From positions 1,280,311 to 1,344,310 of the forward strand of contig NZ_NPKQ01000002.1 of NCBI RefSeq assembly GCF_008329525.1: a stretch of 64,000 nt of DNA. The letters are read 5' to 3'. The notes beneath the pieces are model-generated. The model did not search any database, was not told the DNA's origin, and saw only the letters and a program-made list of their open reading frames with translations. The position numbers and the translations under genes are program-made. Position 1 is the first letter of the stretch. Each line of letters begins with the position of its first letter. Below are positions 1 through 8,048 of this stretch, piece after piece. The DNA is from Tardiphaga sp. P9-11. GTDB lineage: Bacteria; Pseudomonadota; Alphaproteobacteria; Rhizobiales; Xanthobacteraceae.

Positions 1-234
1 GTCGAGGATTCCGGCGAAGGCCGCTGGACGGTCAATGCCGCCATCGACGAGGCTGTGCCCGCCGAAGTGCTCACGGCGGCGCTGTTTGCGCGGTTCCGGT
101 CGCGCAAGGAACACACATTTGCAGAGAAGATTCTATCCGCGATGCGCGCCGGTTTCGGCGGCCACAAAGAGCCCGATCAGCATCCGGATCCAAAACGGCA
201 GGACGCGCCTGATATTATCAAACCAAAGGCGTAG
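1..234 (+). CDS. gnd: 6-phosphogluconate dehydrogenase (decarboxylating), C-terminal fragment
   Basis: The window opens inside this gene. Only the last 77 codons remain, in frame with base 1 and ending TAG at 232-234. They carry the end of the all-helical C-terminal domain; the [17 protein letters not shown] stretch resembles the short (about 330-residue) bacterial form. The enzyme would oxidise and decarboxylate 6-phosphogluconate to ribulose 5-phosphate in the cytosol. The stop lies 5 bases before zwf, so the gene heads a gnd-zwf-pgl-gntK operon. The call rests on a C-terminal fragment plus context; the N-terminal Rossmann fold is outside the window. Confidence 0.8.
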   Translation, partial: VEDSGEGRWTVNAAIDEAVPAEVLTAALFARFRSRKEHTFAEKILSAMRAGFGGHKEPDQHPDPKRQDAPDIIKPKA

Positions 235-239
235 CCCGC

Positions 240-1763
240 ATGACCGAGATACAAGCTCCAGGCCTTGCCAAATCCAAGAAGCCAGACCCTTGCGCATTCG
301 TGATCTTCGGCGTCACCGGCGATCTCGCGCACCGGCTGGTCATCGCGGCGCTTTATAACCTGCAAGCGTCCGATCTTCTGCCGGAGAAATTCTGCGTCGT
401 CGGCATCGCCCGCAAGGACATGACCGGCGCCGAATTGCGCGACGACCTGATGAAGGGCCTCAAGCAATATGCGACGCGCCCGGTCGATGACGCCATCGCG
501 CAAAAACTGCTGAATTGCGTCACCTGCATCGAGGCCGATCCGAGCGATCCGGAGAGCTTTGACAAGATGCGCGACGACCTCGACAAGCTCGAGGAAGCGC
601 GCGGCACCGGCGGCAATCGTCTGTTCTATCTGGCAACGCCGCCATCGGCCTTCGCGCCAATCGCGCGTCAACTCGGTCGCACCGGCATGCTGAAGGAAAA
701 TGGTTGCTGGCGTCGCCTTGTGGTCGAGAAGCCGTTCGGCACCGACCTCGCCTCCGCCAAAGCGCTGAACAACGAACTGCTCAGCCTGATGAACGAACAG
801 CAGATCTACCGGATCGATCACTATCTCGGCAAGGAGACGGTGCAGAACATCCTGGTGCTGCGCTTTGCCAATGGCATGTTCGAGCCGATCTGGAATCGCA
901 ACCATATCGATCACGTGCAGATCACCGTGGACGAGAAACTCGGCGTTGGCCATCGCGGCTCGTTCTACGACGCCACCGGCGCGCTGCGCGACATGGTGCC
1001 GAACCATCTGTTTCAATTGCTATCGCTGGTGGCCATGGAACCGCCCGCGCGGTTCGAGGCCAATGCTGTGCGCTCCGAGAAAGCCGAAGTGCTCGCCGCG
1101 GTCACCACTCAGACCGAAGCCGAAGCGCTGCATAATTCGGTGCGCGCGCAATATGTCGCCGGCCATGTCGGCGATACCGACATTGGTGATTATCTGAAGA
1201 CCAAGGACGTCAAGGAAGGCAGCACCACCGAGACATATGCGGCGATGAAACTGTCGATCGACAACTGGCGCTGGGCCGGCGTTCCCTTCTATCTGCGCAC
1301 CGGCAAGGCCCTCGGCATCAAACGCACCGAAGTCGCGATCAAGTTCAAGCAGGCGCCCTTCGCGATGTTCCGCGACATGTCGGTGGAAAGCCTCGCGGAG
1401 AATTTCCTCGTCATCGCGGTGGAGCCGAACGAAGGCATCTCGCTGAAATTCAACACCAAGGTGCCCGGCCCTGCCGTGGAGATCGACGGCGTCGAGATGA
1501 AGTTCCGCTACAAGGACTACTTCCAGGCCGCGCCGGCGACGGGATACGAGACGCTGATCTATGACTGCATGATCGGCGACAACATCCTGTTCCAGCGCGC
1601 CGACAGCGTGGAAGCCGGCTGGCGTGCCGTGCAACCGTTCCTCGATGCCTGGAAGAAGGCCGGCAAGGACGGGCTGAAGACCTACAACGCCGGCAGCGAA
1701 GGTCCCGAAGAAGCCAACGACCTGCTCAAGCGCGACGGTCGTAGCTGGCGCGTACTGAGCTGA
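240..1763 (+). CDS. zwf: glucose-6-phosphate 1-dehydrogenase
   Basis: This 507-residue protein has the usual length for bacterial G6PDH. It oxidises glucose 6-phosphate to 6-phosphogluconolactone with reduction of NAD(P)+. Visible features are the N-terminal dinucleotide-binding loop FGVTGDLAHR, the VVEKPFGTDL segment, and the active-site motif RIDHYLGKE with its histidine near residue 194. The ATG at 240 follows the gnd stop by 5 bases and pgl starts 4 bases after the stop, so the three genes are almost certainly co-transcribed. With pgl and gnd it forms the complete oxidative pentose phosphate branch, a main NADPH source. No anomaly is seen. Confidence 0.97.
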   Translation: MTEIQAPGLAKSKKPDPCAFVIFGVTGDLAHRLVIAALYNLQASDLLPEKFCVVGIARKDMTGAELRDDLMKGLKQYATRPVDDAIAQKLLNCVTCIEADPSDPESFDKMRDDLDKLEEARGTGGNRLFYLATPPSAFAPIARQLGRTGMLKENGCWRRLVVEKPFGTDLASAKALNNELLSLMNEQQIYRIDHYLGKETVQNILVLRFANGMFEPIWNRNHIDHVQITVDEKLGVGHRGSFYDATGALRDMVPNHLFQLLSLVAMEPPARFEANAVRSEKAEVLAAVTTQTEAEALHNSVRAQYVAGHVGDTDIGDYLKTKDVKEGSTTETYAAMKLSIDNWRWAGVPFYLRTGKALGIKRTEVAIKFKQAPFAMFRDMSVESLAENFLVIAVEPNEGISLKFNTKVPGPAVEIDGVEMKFRYKDYFQAAPATGYETLIYDCMIGDNILFQRADSVEAGWRAVQPFLDAWKKAGKDGLKTYNAGSEGPEEANDLLKRDGRSWRVLS

Positions 1764-1767
1764 CGTC

Positions 1768-2508
1768 ATGGCAGCGCCCAATCGCCATATCGTCGTGGTC
1801 GAGGATGCGGCGGCTCTCGCAGAAGCCGCAGCCGAGCGGCTGATCGAGCGCATTGAAGCCAATCCCGGCCGCATCGCCATCTGCATGACCGGCGGATCGA
1901 GCCCCAAGCGGCTCTATGAGTTGCTCGCGACCGAACCCTATCGCAGCGAAATCCCCTGGGACCGCGTGCACTGGTTCATCGGCGACGACCGCTTCGTGCC
2001 GTCCGGCGATCCCAACAACAATATGACAATGGCGCGAACTGCGTTCCTCGACGCCTGCGCGCCGCCGGCGAATGTGCACGCGATCAAGACCGATGCAGCG
2101 AATCCGGATGAAGGCGCCGCGCTCTATGCGCGCGAGCTGCAGTCTTTCTACGGCACCGACAAGCTCGATCAAGCCAAACCGCTGTTCGATCTGGTACTGC
2201 TCGGCGTCGGCCCCGACGGCCACGTGGCCTCGCTGTTTCCCGGCTACCCCGCCATCGAGGTAACAGACCGCTGGGTTGTCGGCGTGCCCGAAGCCCATGT
2301 GAAGCCGTTCGTGCCGCGCGTCAGCCTGACGCTGCCGGCACTGGCCTCATGCCGCGAGATGCTGTTCCTGATGAGCGGCGAGGACAAGCGCACGATCCTG
2401 ACGCGCGTGTTAAAGGGCGAGGATCTACCGGCCAACCGCGCGCGGTCGGACGGCGAAACCGTGTGGCTGTGCGACAAGGCCGCCCTGCCGGACGACGCGC
2501 GTGGCTGA
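1768..2508 (+). CDS. pgl: 6-phosphogluconolactonase
   Basis: This 246-residue protein of the glucosamine-6-phosphate isomerase / 6PGL fold would hydrolyse 6-phosphogluconolactone to 6-phosphogluconate. The N-terminal sugar-phosphate loop TGGSSPKRLYE and the family motif GVGPDGHVASLFP (around residues 148-160) are present. It starts 4 bases after zwf, and its last 8 bases overlap the GTG start of gntK, which suggests translational coupling. Placement between zwf and gntK distinguishes it from NagB-type deaminases of the same fold. Confidence 0.95.
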   Translation: MAAPNRHIVVVEDAAALAEAAAERLIERIEANPGRIAICMTGGSSPKRLYELLATEPYRSEIPWDRVHWFIGDDRFVPSGDPNNNMTMARTAFLDACAPPANVHAIKTDAANPDEGAALYARELQSFYGTDKLDQAKPLFDLVLLGVGPDGHVASLFPGYPAIEVTDRWVVGVPEAHVKPFVPRVSLTLPALASCREMLFLMSGEDKRTILTRVLKGEDLPANRARSDGETVWLCDKAALPDDARG

Positions 2509-3043
2509 CACCGCGCCCAAGACTCTGGCACCCAAGACCCTGACACCCAAGGCTCTGGTGGTGATGGGCGTCTCCAGCTCGGGCAAGAGCACGATCGCGA
2601 AGGCGCTTGCTGAACGCCTCGGCTGGCGCTTCGCCGATGGCGACGATTTTCACCCGAAGGCGAATGTCGAGAAGCAGCGCCAGGGCCAGCCGCTCACCGA
2701 CGACGATCGCTGGCCCTGGCTGCAGAGCATTGCCGACGAGATCAATCGCGCCACCGCGTCCGGCGAGAAAATCGTGATTGCCTGTTCTGCGCTCAAGCGC
2801 ACCTATCGTGATCTGCTGTTGCACGGCCGCGACGACATTCGCATCGTCTATCTCGACGGCTCCAGGGAGTTGATCGCCAAGCGCATGGCCGCGCGGAAGA
2901 ATCACTTCATGCCGCCGACGCTGCTCGACAGCCAGTTCAGGACGCTTGAAGTCCCTGACCTAGACGAGCGCCCGATCAAGGTATCCATCGATGACGATGT
3001 CGATAGCATCATCTCCGCCATCATCCGCCAACTGCCGACCTGA
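2501..3043 (+). CDS. gntK: gluconokinase
   Basis: This 180-residue P-loop kinase would phosphorylate gluconate to 6-phosphogluconate, feeding gnd. Walker A is GVSSSGKST (residues 23-31), followed by the GntK signature DGDDFHP and the RQGQPLTDDDRWPWL stretch. The start is GTG at 2501, overlapping pgl by 8 bases. The first 20 residues include an imperfect PKTL/PKAL repeat not needed for the fold, but no later start is better placed, because the P-loop begins at residue 23. It sits in the pentose-phosphate operon as a side entry for free gluconate. Confidence 0.93.
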   Translation: MADTAPKTLAPKTLTPKALVVMGVSSSGKSTIAKALAERLGWRFADGDDFHPKANVEKQRQGQPLTDDDRWPWLQSIADEINRATASGEKIVIACSALKRTYRDLLLHGRDDIRIVYLDGSRELIAKRMAARKNHFMPPTLLDSQFRTLEVPDLDERPIKVSIDDDVDSIISAIIRQLPT

Positions 3044-3054
3044 AGGATCAGACC

Positions 3055-3867
3055 ATGACCAAAATCGCTCTCGTGGTGTCCGATGTCGACGGCACGCTGG
3101 TCACGCACGATAAACGCCTCACCGACAATGCCAAGGCGGCCGTGAAGAAACTGGAAGATGCCGGCATCGGCTTCACCATCACGTCGAGCCGCCCGCCCGT
3201 CGGCATGCGCTTCCTGGTGAAGCCGCTGGGGATCACGCTGCCGATCGGCCCGTTCAACGGCAGCTCCATGGTGGACGGCGACCTCAACCCCATCGTGCAG
3301 CACCTGATCCCGGAAGCTGCCACCAAGCGTGCCATTGAAGTGTTGGAAGACCACGGCGTCGATATCTGGATTTTCACCAACGATGCCTGGGTGATCAAGC
3401 GCGACGACGGCAAATATGTGCCGCATGAGCGCGACACCATCCAGCATGAGGCCGTGATGGTGGATGACTTCTCGCCCTATCTCGCCAAGGCCTGCAAGAT
3501 CGTCGGCGCCAGCGCGGACTTTCCGCTGCTGGAGCGCTGCGAGGGCGTCATGCAGAAGGCGCTGGGCGATACGGCTGTCGCGGTGCGCTCGCAAAACTAC
3601 TATCTCGACATTACGCCGCCCAATCAGAACAAGGGCACCTTCGTGCAGGCGATGGCGCAGCGGCTGGGCATTTCTACCGACGCCATCGCCACCATCGGCG
3701 ACATGCGCAACGACCTGCCAATGTTCAAGGTGTCGGGCATGTCGATCGCCATGGGCAATGCAAGCGACGATGTGAAATCGCAGGCGACGGATGTGACGAC
3801 GTCGAATGAGGAGGAAGGCTTTGCGGGCGCGGTGGAGATTATTTTGAAGGAGAACGCGGAGGGGTGA
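3055..3867 (+). CDS. HAD-superfamily (Cof-type, IIB) phosphatase
   Basis: This 270-residue HAD hydrolase has motif I DVDGTLV (nucleophile Asp10 and Asp12), a Thr-Ser motif II in FTITSSRPP, and motif IV GDMRNDLPMF followed by the GNASDDVK segment typical of Cof/YidA-like phosphatases with a C2B cap. It starts 11 bases after gntK, so it is probably the last gene of the operon. Members act on sugar phosphates and similar metabolites. The context suggests a sugar-phosphate or phosphogluconate-related substrate, but the sequence does not fix it. Confidence 0.85.
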   Translation: MTKIALVVSDVDGTLVTHDKRLTDNAKAAVKKLEDAGIGFTITSSRPPVGMRFLVKPLGITLPIGPFNGSSMVDGDLNPIVQHLIPEAATKRAIEVLEDHGVDIWIFTNDAWVIKRDDGKYVPHERDTIQHEAVMVDDFSPYLAKACKIVGASADFPLLERCEGVMQKALGDTAVAVRSQNYYLDITPPNQNKGTFVQAMAQRLGISTDAIATIGDMRNDLPMFKVSGMSIAMGNASDDVKSQATDVTTSNEEEGFAGAVEIILKENAEG

Positions 3868-3879
3868 GGCGCAGGCGAC

Positions 3880-4062
3880 AGCGGCCTCCCTCTCCCAAGC
3901 GTAGCGCAGTGGGGTCTAGCGAACGAATTCGTCCGCCATGGGTCGGCCGGTAGGCCGGGGTGGGGTGTCTCCACGAGCTCGGAGTTCGCCACGCCACCCC
4001 CACCCGACCGGCCAAGTGGCCGGCCACCCTCCCCACGCAAGCGCGGGGGGAGGGAAAAGAAA
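3880..4062. repeat. intergenic GC-rich repeat-like element with inverted halves
   Basis: The 200 bases between the convergent HAD and GH15 genes contain no convincing gene. They consist of purine- and pyrimidine-rich blocks of the kind CCTCCCTCTCCC ... GGGGGGAGGG, with an internal GGTCGGCCGG / CCGACCGGCC inverted pair. This is the look of the dispersed intergenic palindromes common in Bradyrhizobium-group genomes, and as RNA it would fold into one long hairpin. It may act as a bidirectional terminator. Only one copy lies in this window, so repeat status is inferred from appearance. Confidence 0.45.
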
Positions 4063-4067
4063 GAGCC

Positions 4068-5870
4068 CTACTTCGCCCGCTCCATCGCCGGCTTCTCCTG
4101 CGGACGCTTCGCACTATCGATATTCTGCGCCACCGCGATCAGCGCGATATGGGTCAGCGCCTGCGGAAAATTTCCGGTCTGGCGTTTCACCAGCGGGTCA
4201 TATTCTTCCGCCAATAGCCCGACATCGTTGGCAATAGACACCACACGTTCGAACAATTCTTCGGCCTTGGCGAGCTCACCCATCTTGATATAGGCCTCGG
4301 CCAGCCACAAACTGCAGGCGAGAAACGCGCCTTCGATGGGCTGGATCTCGTCGGTCACCTCGCGCGGATCGTGGCGCAGCACGAAGCCGTCGCGCATCAT
4401 GTGCTTCTCGATCGCGGCGATAGTGCCCTTCACGCGTGGGTCTGACGCCGGAAGGAAGCCAACCAGCGGCAGCAGCAGGATGCTGGCATCGAGCACGTCC
4501 GAGCCATAGGATTCCACGAAGGTGTTTTCGCGGGGGTCATAGCCCTTCTCGCAGACATCGTGATGAATCTCGTCGCGCAGCTTGCGCCACGCCTCGAGCG
4601 GCCCCTCCAGCCCGAATTTCTCGGCGCTCTTGATGGCACGATCGAACGCCACCCAGCACATCATCTTGGAGAACACGTAGTGCTTGCCGTTGCCGCGTCG
4701 CTCCCAGATGCCGTGATCCGGCCGCTGCCAGACCGCTGTCAGATGTTCGAGAATTTCGCATTCGACCGCCCAGGTGTCGCCATCGAGTTCGAGATTGGCG
4801 ACGCGGGTCTGATAGAATGAATCGATCAGCTCGCCGTAGACATCGAGCTGCAGCTGCGCATGGGCGGCGTTGCCGACGCGCACGGGCAGCGCGCCGCCAT
4901 AGCCCGGCAGCCAGTCGGCCTCCCATTCCAGCAGGCGGCGCTGGCCCATGATGCCATACATGATTTGCATTTCGGCGGGCGAGCCGGCAACGGCGCGCAG
5001 CAGCCAGTTGTGCCAGTCGCGCGCTTCTTCGGTATAGCCGCTGTTCATCAGCACCAGCAGCGTAAAGGTCGCGTCGCGGACCCAGCAGAAGCGATAGTCC
5101 CAGTTTCTGCTGCCGCCGAGCTTTTCCGGCAGCGATGTGGTGGGCGCCGCGACGATGCCGCCGGATGGCGCATAGGTCAGCGCCTTTAGCGTGATGAGCG
5201 AGCGCATCACGAGATCGCGGTGGTGGCCTTTGTAGGTGCAGCGGCCGCTCCACTCCGACCAGAATTCGACGGTATCCCGCAGGGCATGGTCAGGATTGAT
5301 CGGCGCCGGCAGTTTGAGATGCGAAGGACCATAGGTCAGCACGAAGGGGACGCTATCGCCGGCCTTGATGTCGAACTCGGCCACCGTGGTCATGTTCTCG
5401 CCATGGGTCTCGATGGGCGAACGCAGCACCGTCATGTCCGGCCCGCAGATCGCGAGCAGCGCGCCGTCTTCCGCGCGTCTGACCCATGGGATGTTGTTGC
5501 CGAAGCCGAAGCGGATGATCAATTCCATCCGCATCTTCACGGTGCCATGGTCGCCGCGAACGATGCGCACGATGTCGGAAGCGGCACCGCGCGGCGGCAT
5601 GAAGTCGATCAGTGTGATCGCGCCGTCGGCCGTTACCAGACGCGTTTCGAGGATCAGTGTATCGCCCTGATATCGACGTTCGCATTTGATGATTTCGGCG
5701 GCGGGCTTGATCAGCCAGCGGCCGTGTTCCTTGGTGCCGAGGATCGCGGCGAAACATGCATCGGAATCGAAGGCCGGCCAGCAGAGCCAGTCGATGGAGC
5801 CGTCGCGGTTGACCAGAGCGGCGGTCTCGCAATCTCCGATCAGCGCATAATCTTCGATATTGCTGAACAA
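4068..5870 (-). CDS. glycoside hydrolase family 15 protein (glucoamylase / trehalase type)
   Basis: This 600-residue GH15 protein has no signal peptide and is therefore probably cytosolic. The N-terminal beta-domain starts with IEDYALIGDCETAALV and continues DGSIDWLCWPAFDS; the (alpha/alpha)6 catalytic domain includes RNWDYRFCWVRDATFTL. This architecture covers bacterial glucan 1,4-alpha-glucosidases and the GH15 trehalases. Given a neighbouring pathway that makes both maltodextrin and trehalose, either substrate is possible. The gene lies 23 bases downstream of malQ on the same strand and probably shares its promoter. Confidence 0.88.
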   Translation of the reverse strand: MFSNIEDYALIGDCETAALVNRDGSIDWLCWPAFDSDACFAAILGTKEHGRWLIKPAAEIIKCERRYQGDTLILETRLVTADGAITLIDFMPPRGAASDIVRIVRGDHGTVKMRMELIIRFGFGNNIPWVRRAEDGALLAICGPDMTVLRSPIETHGENMTTVAEFDIKAGDSVPFVLTYGPSHLKLPAPINPDHALRDTVEFWSEWSGRCTYKGHHRDLVMRSLITLKALTYAPSGGIVAAPTTSLPEKLGGSRNWDYRFCWVRDATFTLLVLMNSGYTEEARDWHNWLLRAVAGSPAEMQIMYGIMGQRRLLEWEADWLPGYGGALPVRVGNAAHAQLQLDVYGELIDSFYQTRVANLELDGDTWAVECEILEHLTAVWQRPDHGIWERRGNGKHYVFSKMMCWVAFDRAIKSAEKFGLEGPLEAWRKLRDEIHHDVCEKGYDPRENTFVESYGSDVLDASILLLPLVGFLPASDPRVKGTIAAIEKHMMRDGFVLRHDPREVTDEIQPIEGAFLACSLWLAEAYIKMGELAKAEELFERVVSIANDVGLLAEEYDPLVKRQTGNFPQALTHIALIAVAQNIDSAKRPQEKPAMERAK

Positions 5871-5893
5871 TGACTTTCTGCCCGATCAATCAA

Positions 5894-7843
5894 TTAGGAA
5901 GTAACTGGCCTCCGGTCGGCTGTGGCGTGTTTCAGTGCCGCGAGATCGATGGCCTTGGTCATCTTGTCGACCGCGACCGGAAGCCGCTGTCGCCAGTTTG
6001 GATGCTCATTGATCGTGCCAGGAATATTCGGCTGATCGATCACACCCAACAGGTCTTCCAACGCCACGGCCAGCAAACGGGTCCGCGTACGCGCGAGAAA
6101 GTGAGCGACGGCATGGAAATCCTCGGTCTCGATGCCCTGCGCTCGCAGCGCCTCGCCGAGCATCTGCAGCGCATAGCGGCGGGCGTCGTCGCTCTCGCCG
6201 GGATCGATGCCGAGCGAACGCTTCAGCTGCAGATCGTGCAGGCTGCGCCAGCCGGCATAGGTCGGCAGATCGTGGGTGTTGAAGGTCACCAGCGCATTCG
6301 GCTGGTAATAATCGACGCCGCGGAACGCATAGCGTTCATCGCGCTCGAACATCATCACCAGATACGACCAGATGCCCCAGGATGCGAGATGATCGCGGAA
6401 GCCATCCGGCACGGTGCCGAGGTCCTCACCGATCACCACGCAGCGATTGGCGACGCTCTCCTGCGCCGTCACGGCCAGCAGCGCTTCCAGCGGCATCCTT
6501 ACATAGGCGCCGTTATCGGCGTCGTAGCCATGCGGCACGACGTAAAGGCGATTGAGGCCGAGCACATGATCGAGGCGAACCGCGCCAGCATAGCGCATCG
6601 AGGCGCGCAGCATGTCCTTGAATGGCGCGAAGCCCTGCACTTCCAGGCCTGCGGCATTAAAGCCGGCAAGACCCCAGTTCTGTCCGGCGGGTTGCAGCGC
6701 ATCGGGCGGCGCGCCGACGGAGAGATGACGCGAGATCGCGATCTGCTCGTTCCAGGCATCGAAGCCGCCGGACTGCACGCCGACGGCGACGTCGAGATAG
6801 AGGCCGACGGGCATGCTGAGCTTCGTCGTCAAATCGAAGCACGCCTTGAGCTGCAGGTCGGCATTCCACTGCACGTATTCGATATAAGCGACTTCCTTGC
6901 CGTCCGGCCCGGCGCGGAAGGCCTCGCAGGTCGCATCATCGGGCAGCAGCCATTCCGACGGCCAGTCCCACCATGCGGTCTGTTGCTGATGGCGCAGCAC
7001 CTCGAAACAGGCAAAGCGCGTCAGCAGCGGCGCACGCTCGGCGCGGAATGCGGCAAAAGCCTTCTGACGTTCTGAACCTGGGTCCGCGCAGAATGCGTCG
7101 AAGGCCGCACGCATCGCCTTCGACTTGGCGGCCGCGATATCCACGTAGTCGACGAATTGGCTCGCGCGCAGATCCGCAAGTCTGTTGCCGCAGTCACCTG
7201 CGGCATATTCGGGCAGCGCCTCGACGTCGATATAGAGCGGGTTGAGAAACAGCCGGCTGTTCGGCGAATACGGGCTGCATTCGGCCGGCCGGTCGTCGAA
7301 CAGCGCATGCAGCGGATTGAGGCCGACGCCGCCTGCGCCGATATCGGCGGCTAGTCTGATCAGGGTCTGCAGATCGGTGAAATCGCCGATGCCCCAATTG
7401 CGCTCCGAACGCACGCCATAGAGCTGAACGGCCAGTATCCAGGACCGATCGAAGGTGCCGGGGAACGCCTTGGACGGCGCGACGATGAATGGCGCTTCGT
7501 CGGGAAATTTCCTGGCGTCCACCAGTCTGAGCCTGTGCACGCCGACCGGCAGATCGCGCGGCCACGCGATCTCGCGCCCCTCCGTCGTTCCTTCGGCGAT
7601 AACCTTAATCCCGTCGAGGATTTTCCAGCCAAGAGGGAAAGTGGCAGCCTCATTGAGGACCGTGCGGGCGGCCGCGCCGGCCCGGACCACGACCGGACTC
7701 TCCACAAAACGGTGCGGCGTGCGCACCGGCATGGCGTCCAGAATGATCTTCAGGGCCGCTTCGCTCGTGGTGTGCCACTGGCCCTGACCGTCATGAAAAC
7801 CGGTCTGGATTCCGAGTTCGGCAGCTTTAGTGAAAAGGTCCAT
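5894..7843 (-). CDS. malQ: 4-alpha-glucanotransferase (amylomaltase)
   Basis: This 649-residue GH77 enzyme would transfer glucan chains between malto-oligosaccharides with release of glucose. Recognisable blocks are RNWGIGDFTDLQTLI, NPLHALFDDRPAECSPYSP, the substrate-site RLDHVLGLNR, and GEDLGTVPDGF, which carries the acid/base region. The N-terminal extension of roughly 110 residues is usual for proteobacterial MalQ. The start is ATG at 7843. It leads a two-gene leftward operon with the GH15 hydrolase and is divergent from glgE. An EcfG-type promoter sits about 80 bases upstream. Confidence 0.95.
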   Translation of the reverse strand: MDLFTKAAELGIQTGFHDGQGQWHTTSEAALKIILDAMPVRTPHRFVESPVVVRAGAAARTVLNEAATFPLGWKILDGIKVIAEGTTEGREIAWPRDLPVGVHRLRLVDARKFPDEAPFIVAPSKAFPGTFDRSWILAVQLYGVRSERNWGIGDFTDLQTLIRLAADIGAGGVGLNPLHALFDDRPAECSPYSPNSRLFLNPLYIDVEALPEYAAGDCGNRLADLRASQFVDYVDIAAAKSKAMRAAFDAFCADPGSERQKAFAAFRAERAPLLTRFACFEVLRHQQQTAWWDWPSEWLLPDDATCEAFRAGPDGKEVAYIEYVQWNADLQLKACFDLTTKLSMPVGLYLDVAVGVQSGGFDAWNEQIAISRHLSVGAPPDALQPAGQNWGLAGFNAAGLEVQGFAPFKDMLRASMRYAGAVRLDHVLGLNRLYVVPHGYDADNGAYVRMPLEALLAVTAQESVANRCVVIGEDLGTVPDGFRDHLASWGIWSYLVMMFERDERYAFRGVDYYQPNALVTFNTHDLPTYAGWRSLHDLQLKRSLGIDPGESDDARRYALQMLGEALRAQGIETEDFHAVAHFLARTRTRLLAVALEDLLGVIDQPNIPGTINEHPNWRQRLPVAVDKMTKAIDLAALKHATADRRPVTS

Positions 7844-7920
7844 TCGGCACGCTGTTTGCAGAGCAACAATCGAAAGTTGCTGGGAAATTTCTGAATTTGC
7901 GGAAGAGGATAGCCGATTTC

Positions 7921-7945
7921 AACGCGTCGATCTAAGCTGAGTTCC
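7921..7945 (-). promoter_or_regulatory. EcfG-type general-stress promoter for malQ / GH15
   Basis: On the minus strand GGAAC (7945-7941) is separated by 16 bases from CGTT (7924-7921), an exact match to the alphaproteobacterial EcfG consensus GGAAC-N16/17-CGTT. Transcription would start near 7914, giving a leader of about 70 bases before the malQ ATG at 7843. The spacing and orientation fit; activity is inferred. Confidence 0.7.
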
Positions 7946-8027
7946 ACGGGGAACCAAACCCCTGTCACGGGGCTTTGTATATGATCGCACCGTCTCTTTT
8001 TGAACAATCGAACAGGGACGACACCTC

Positions 8028-8048
8028 ATGTTGATGGCATCACCGTGA
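8028..8048 (+). other. six-codon leader ORF overlapping the glgE start
   Basis: ATG at 8028 opens a six-residue ORF (MLMASP) whose TGA at 8046-8048 overlaps the GTG at 8045-8047 (GTGA). An AGGG purine block lies about 10 bases before the ATG, while no clear ribosome-binding site precedes the GTG itself. The arrangement would allow glgE to be translated by termination-reinitiation. It may also be coincidental. Confidence 0.3.

Noticed and set aside
5870..7075. 401-codon plus-strand frame opposite malQ
   Set aside because: Antisense shadow; malQ has complete GH77 motifs on the minus strand.
7950..7975. EcfG-like promoter for glgE (GGAAC with GCTT)
   Set aside because: The -10 element has too many mismatches at either 16- or 17-base spacing; noted only in the discussion of the divergent region.
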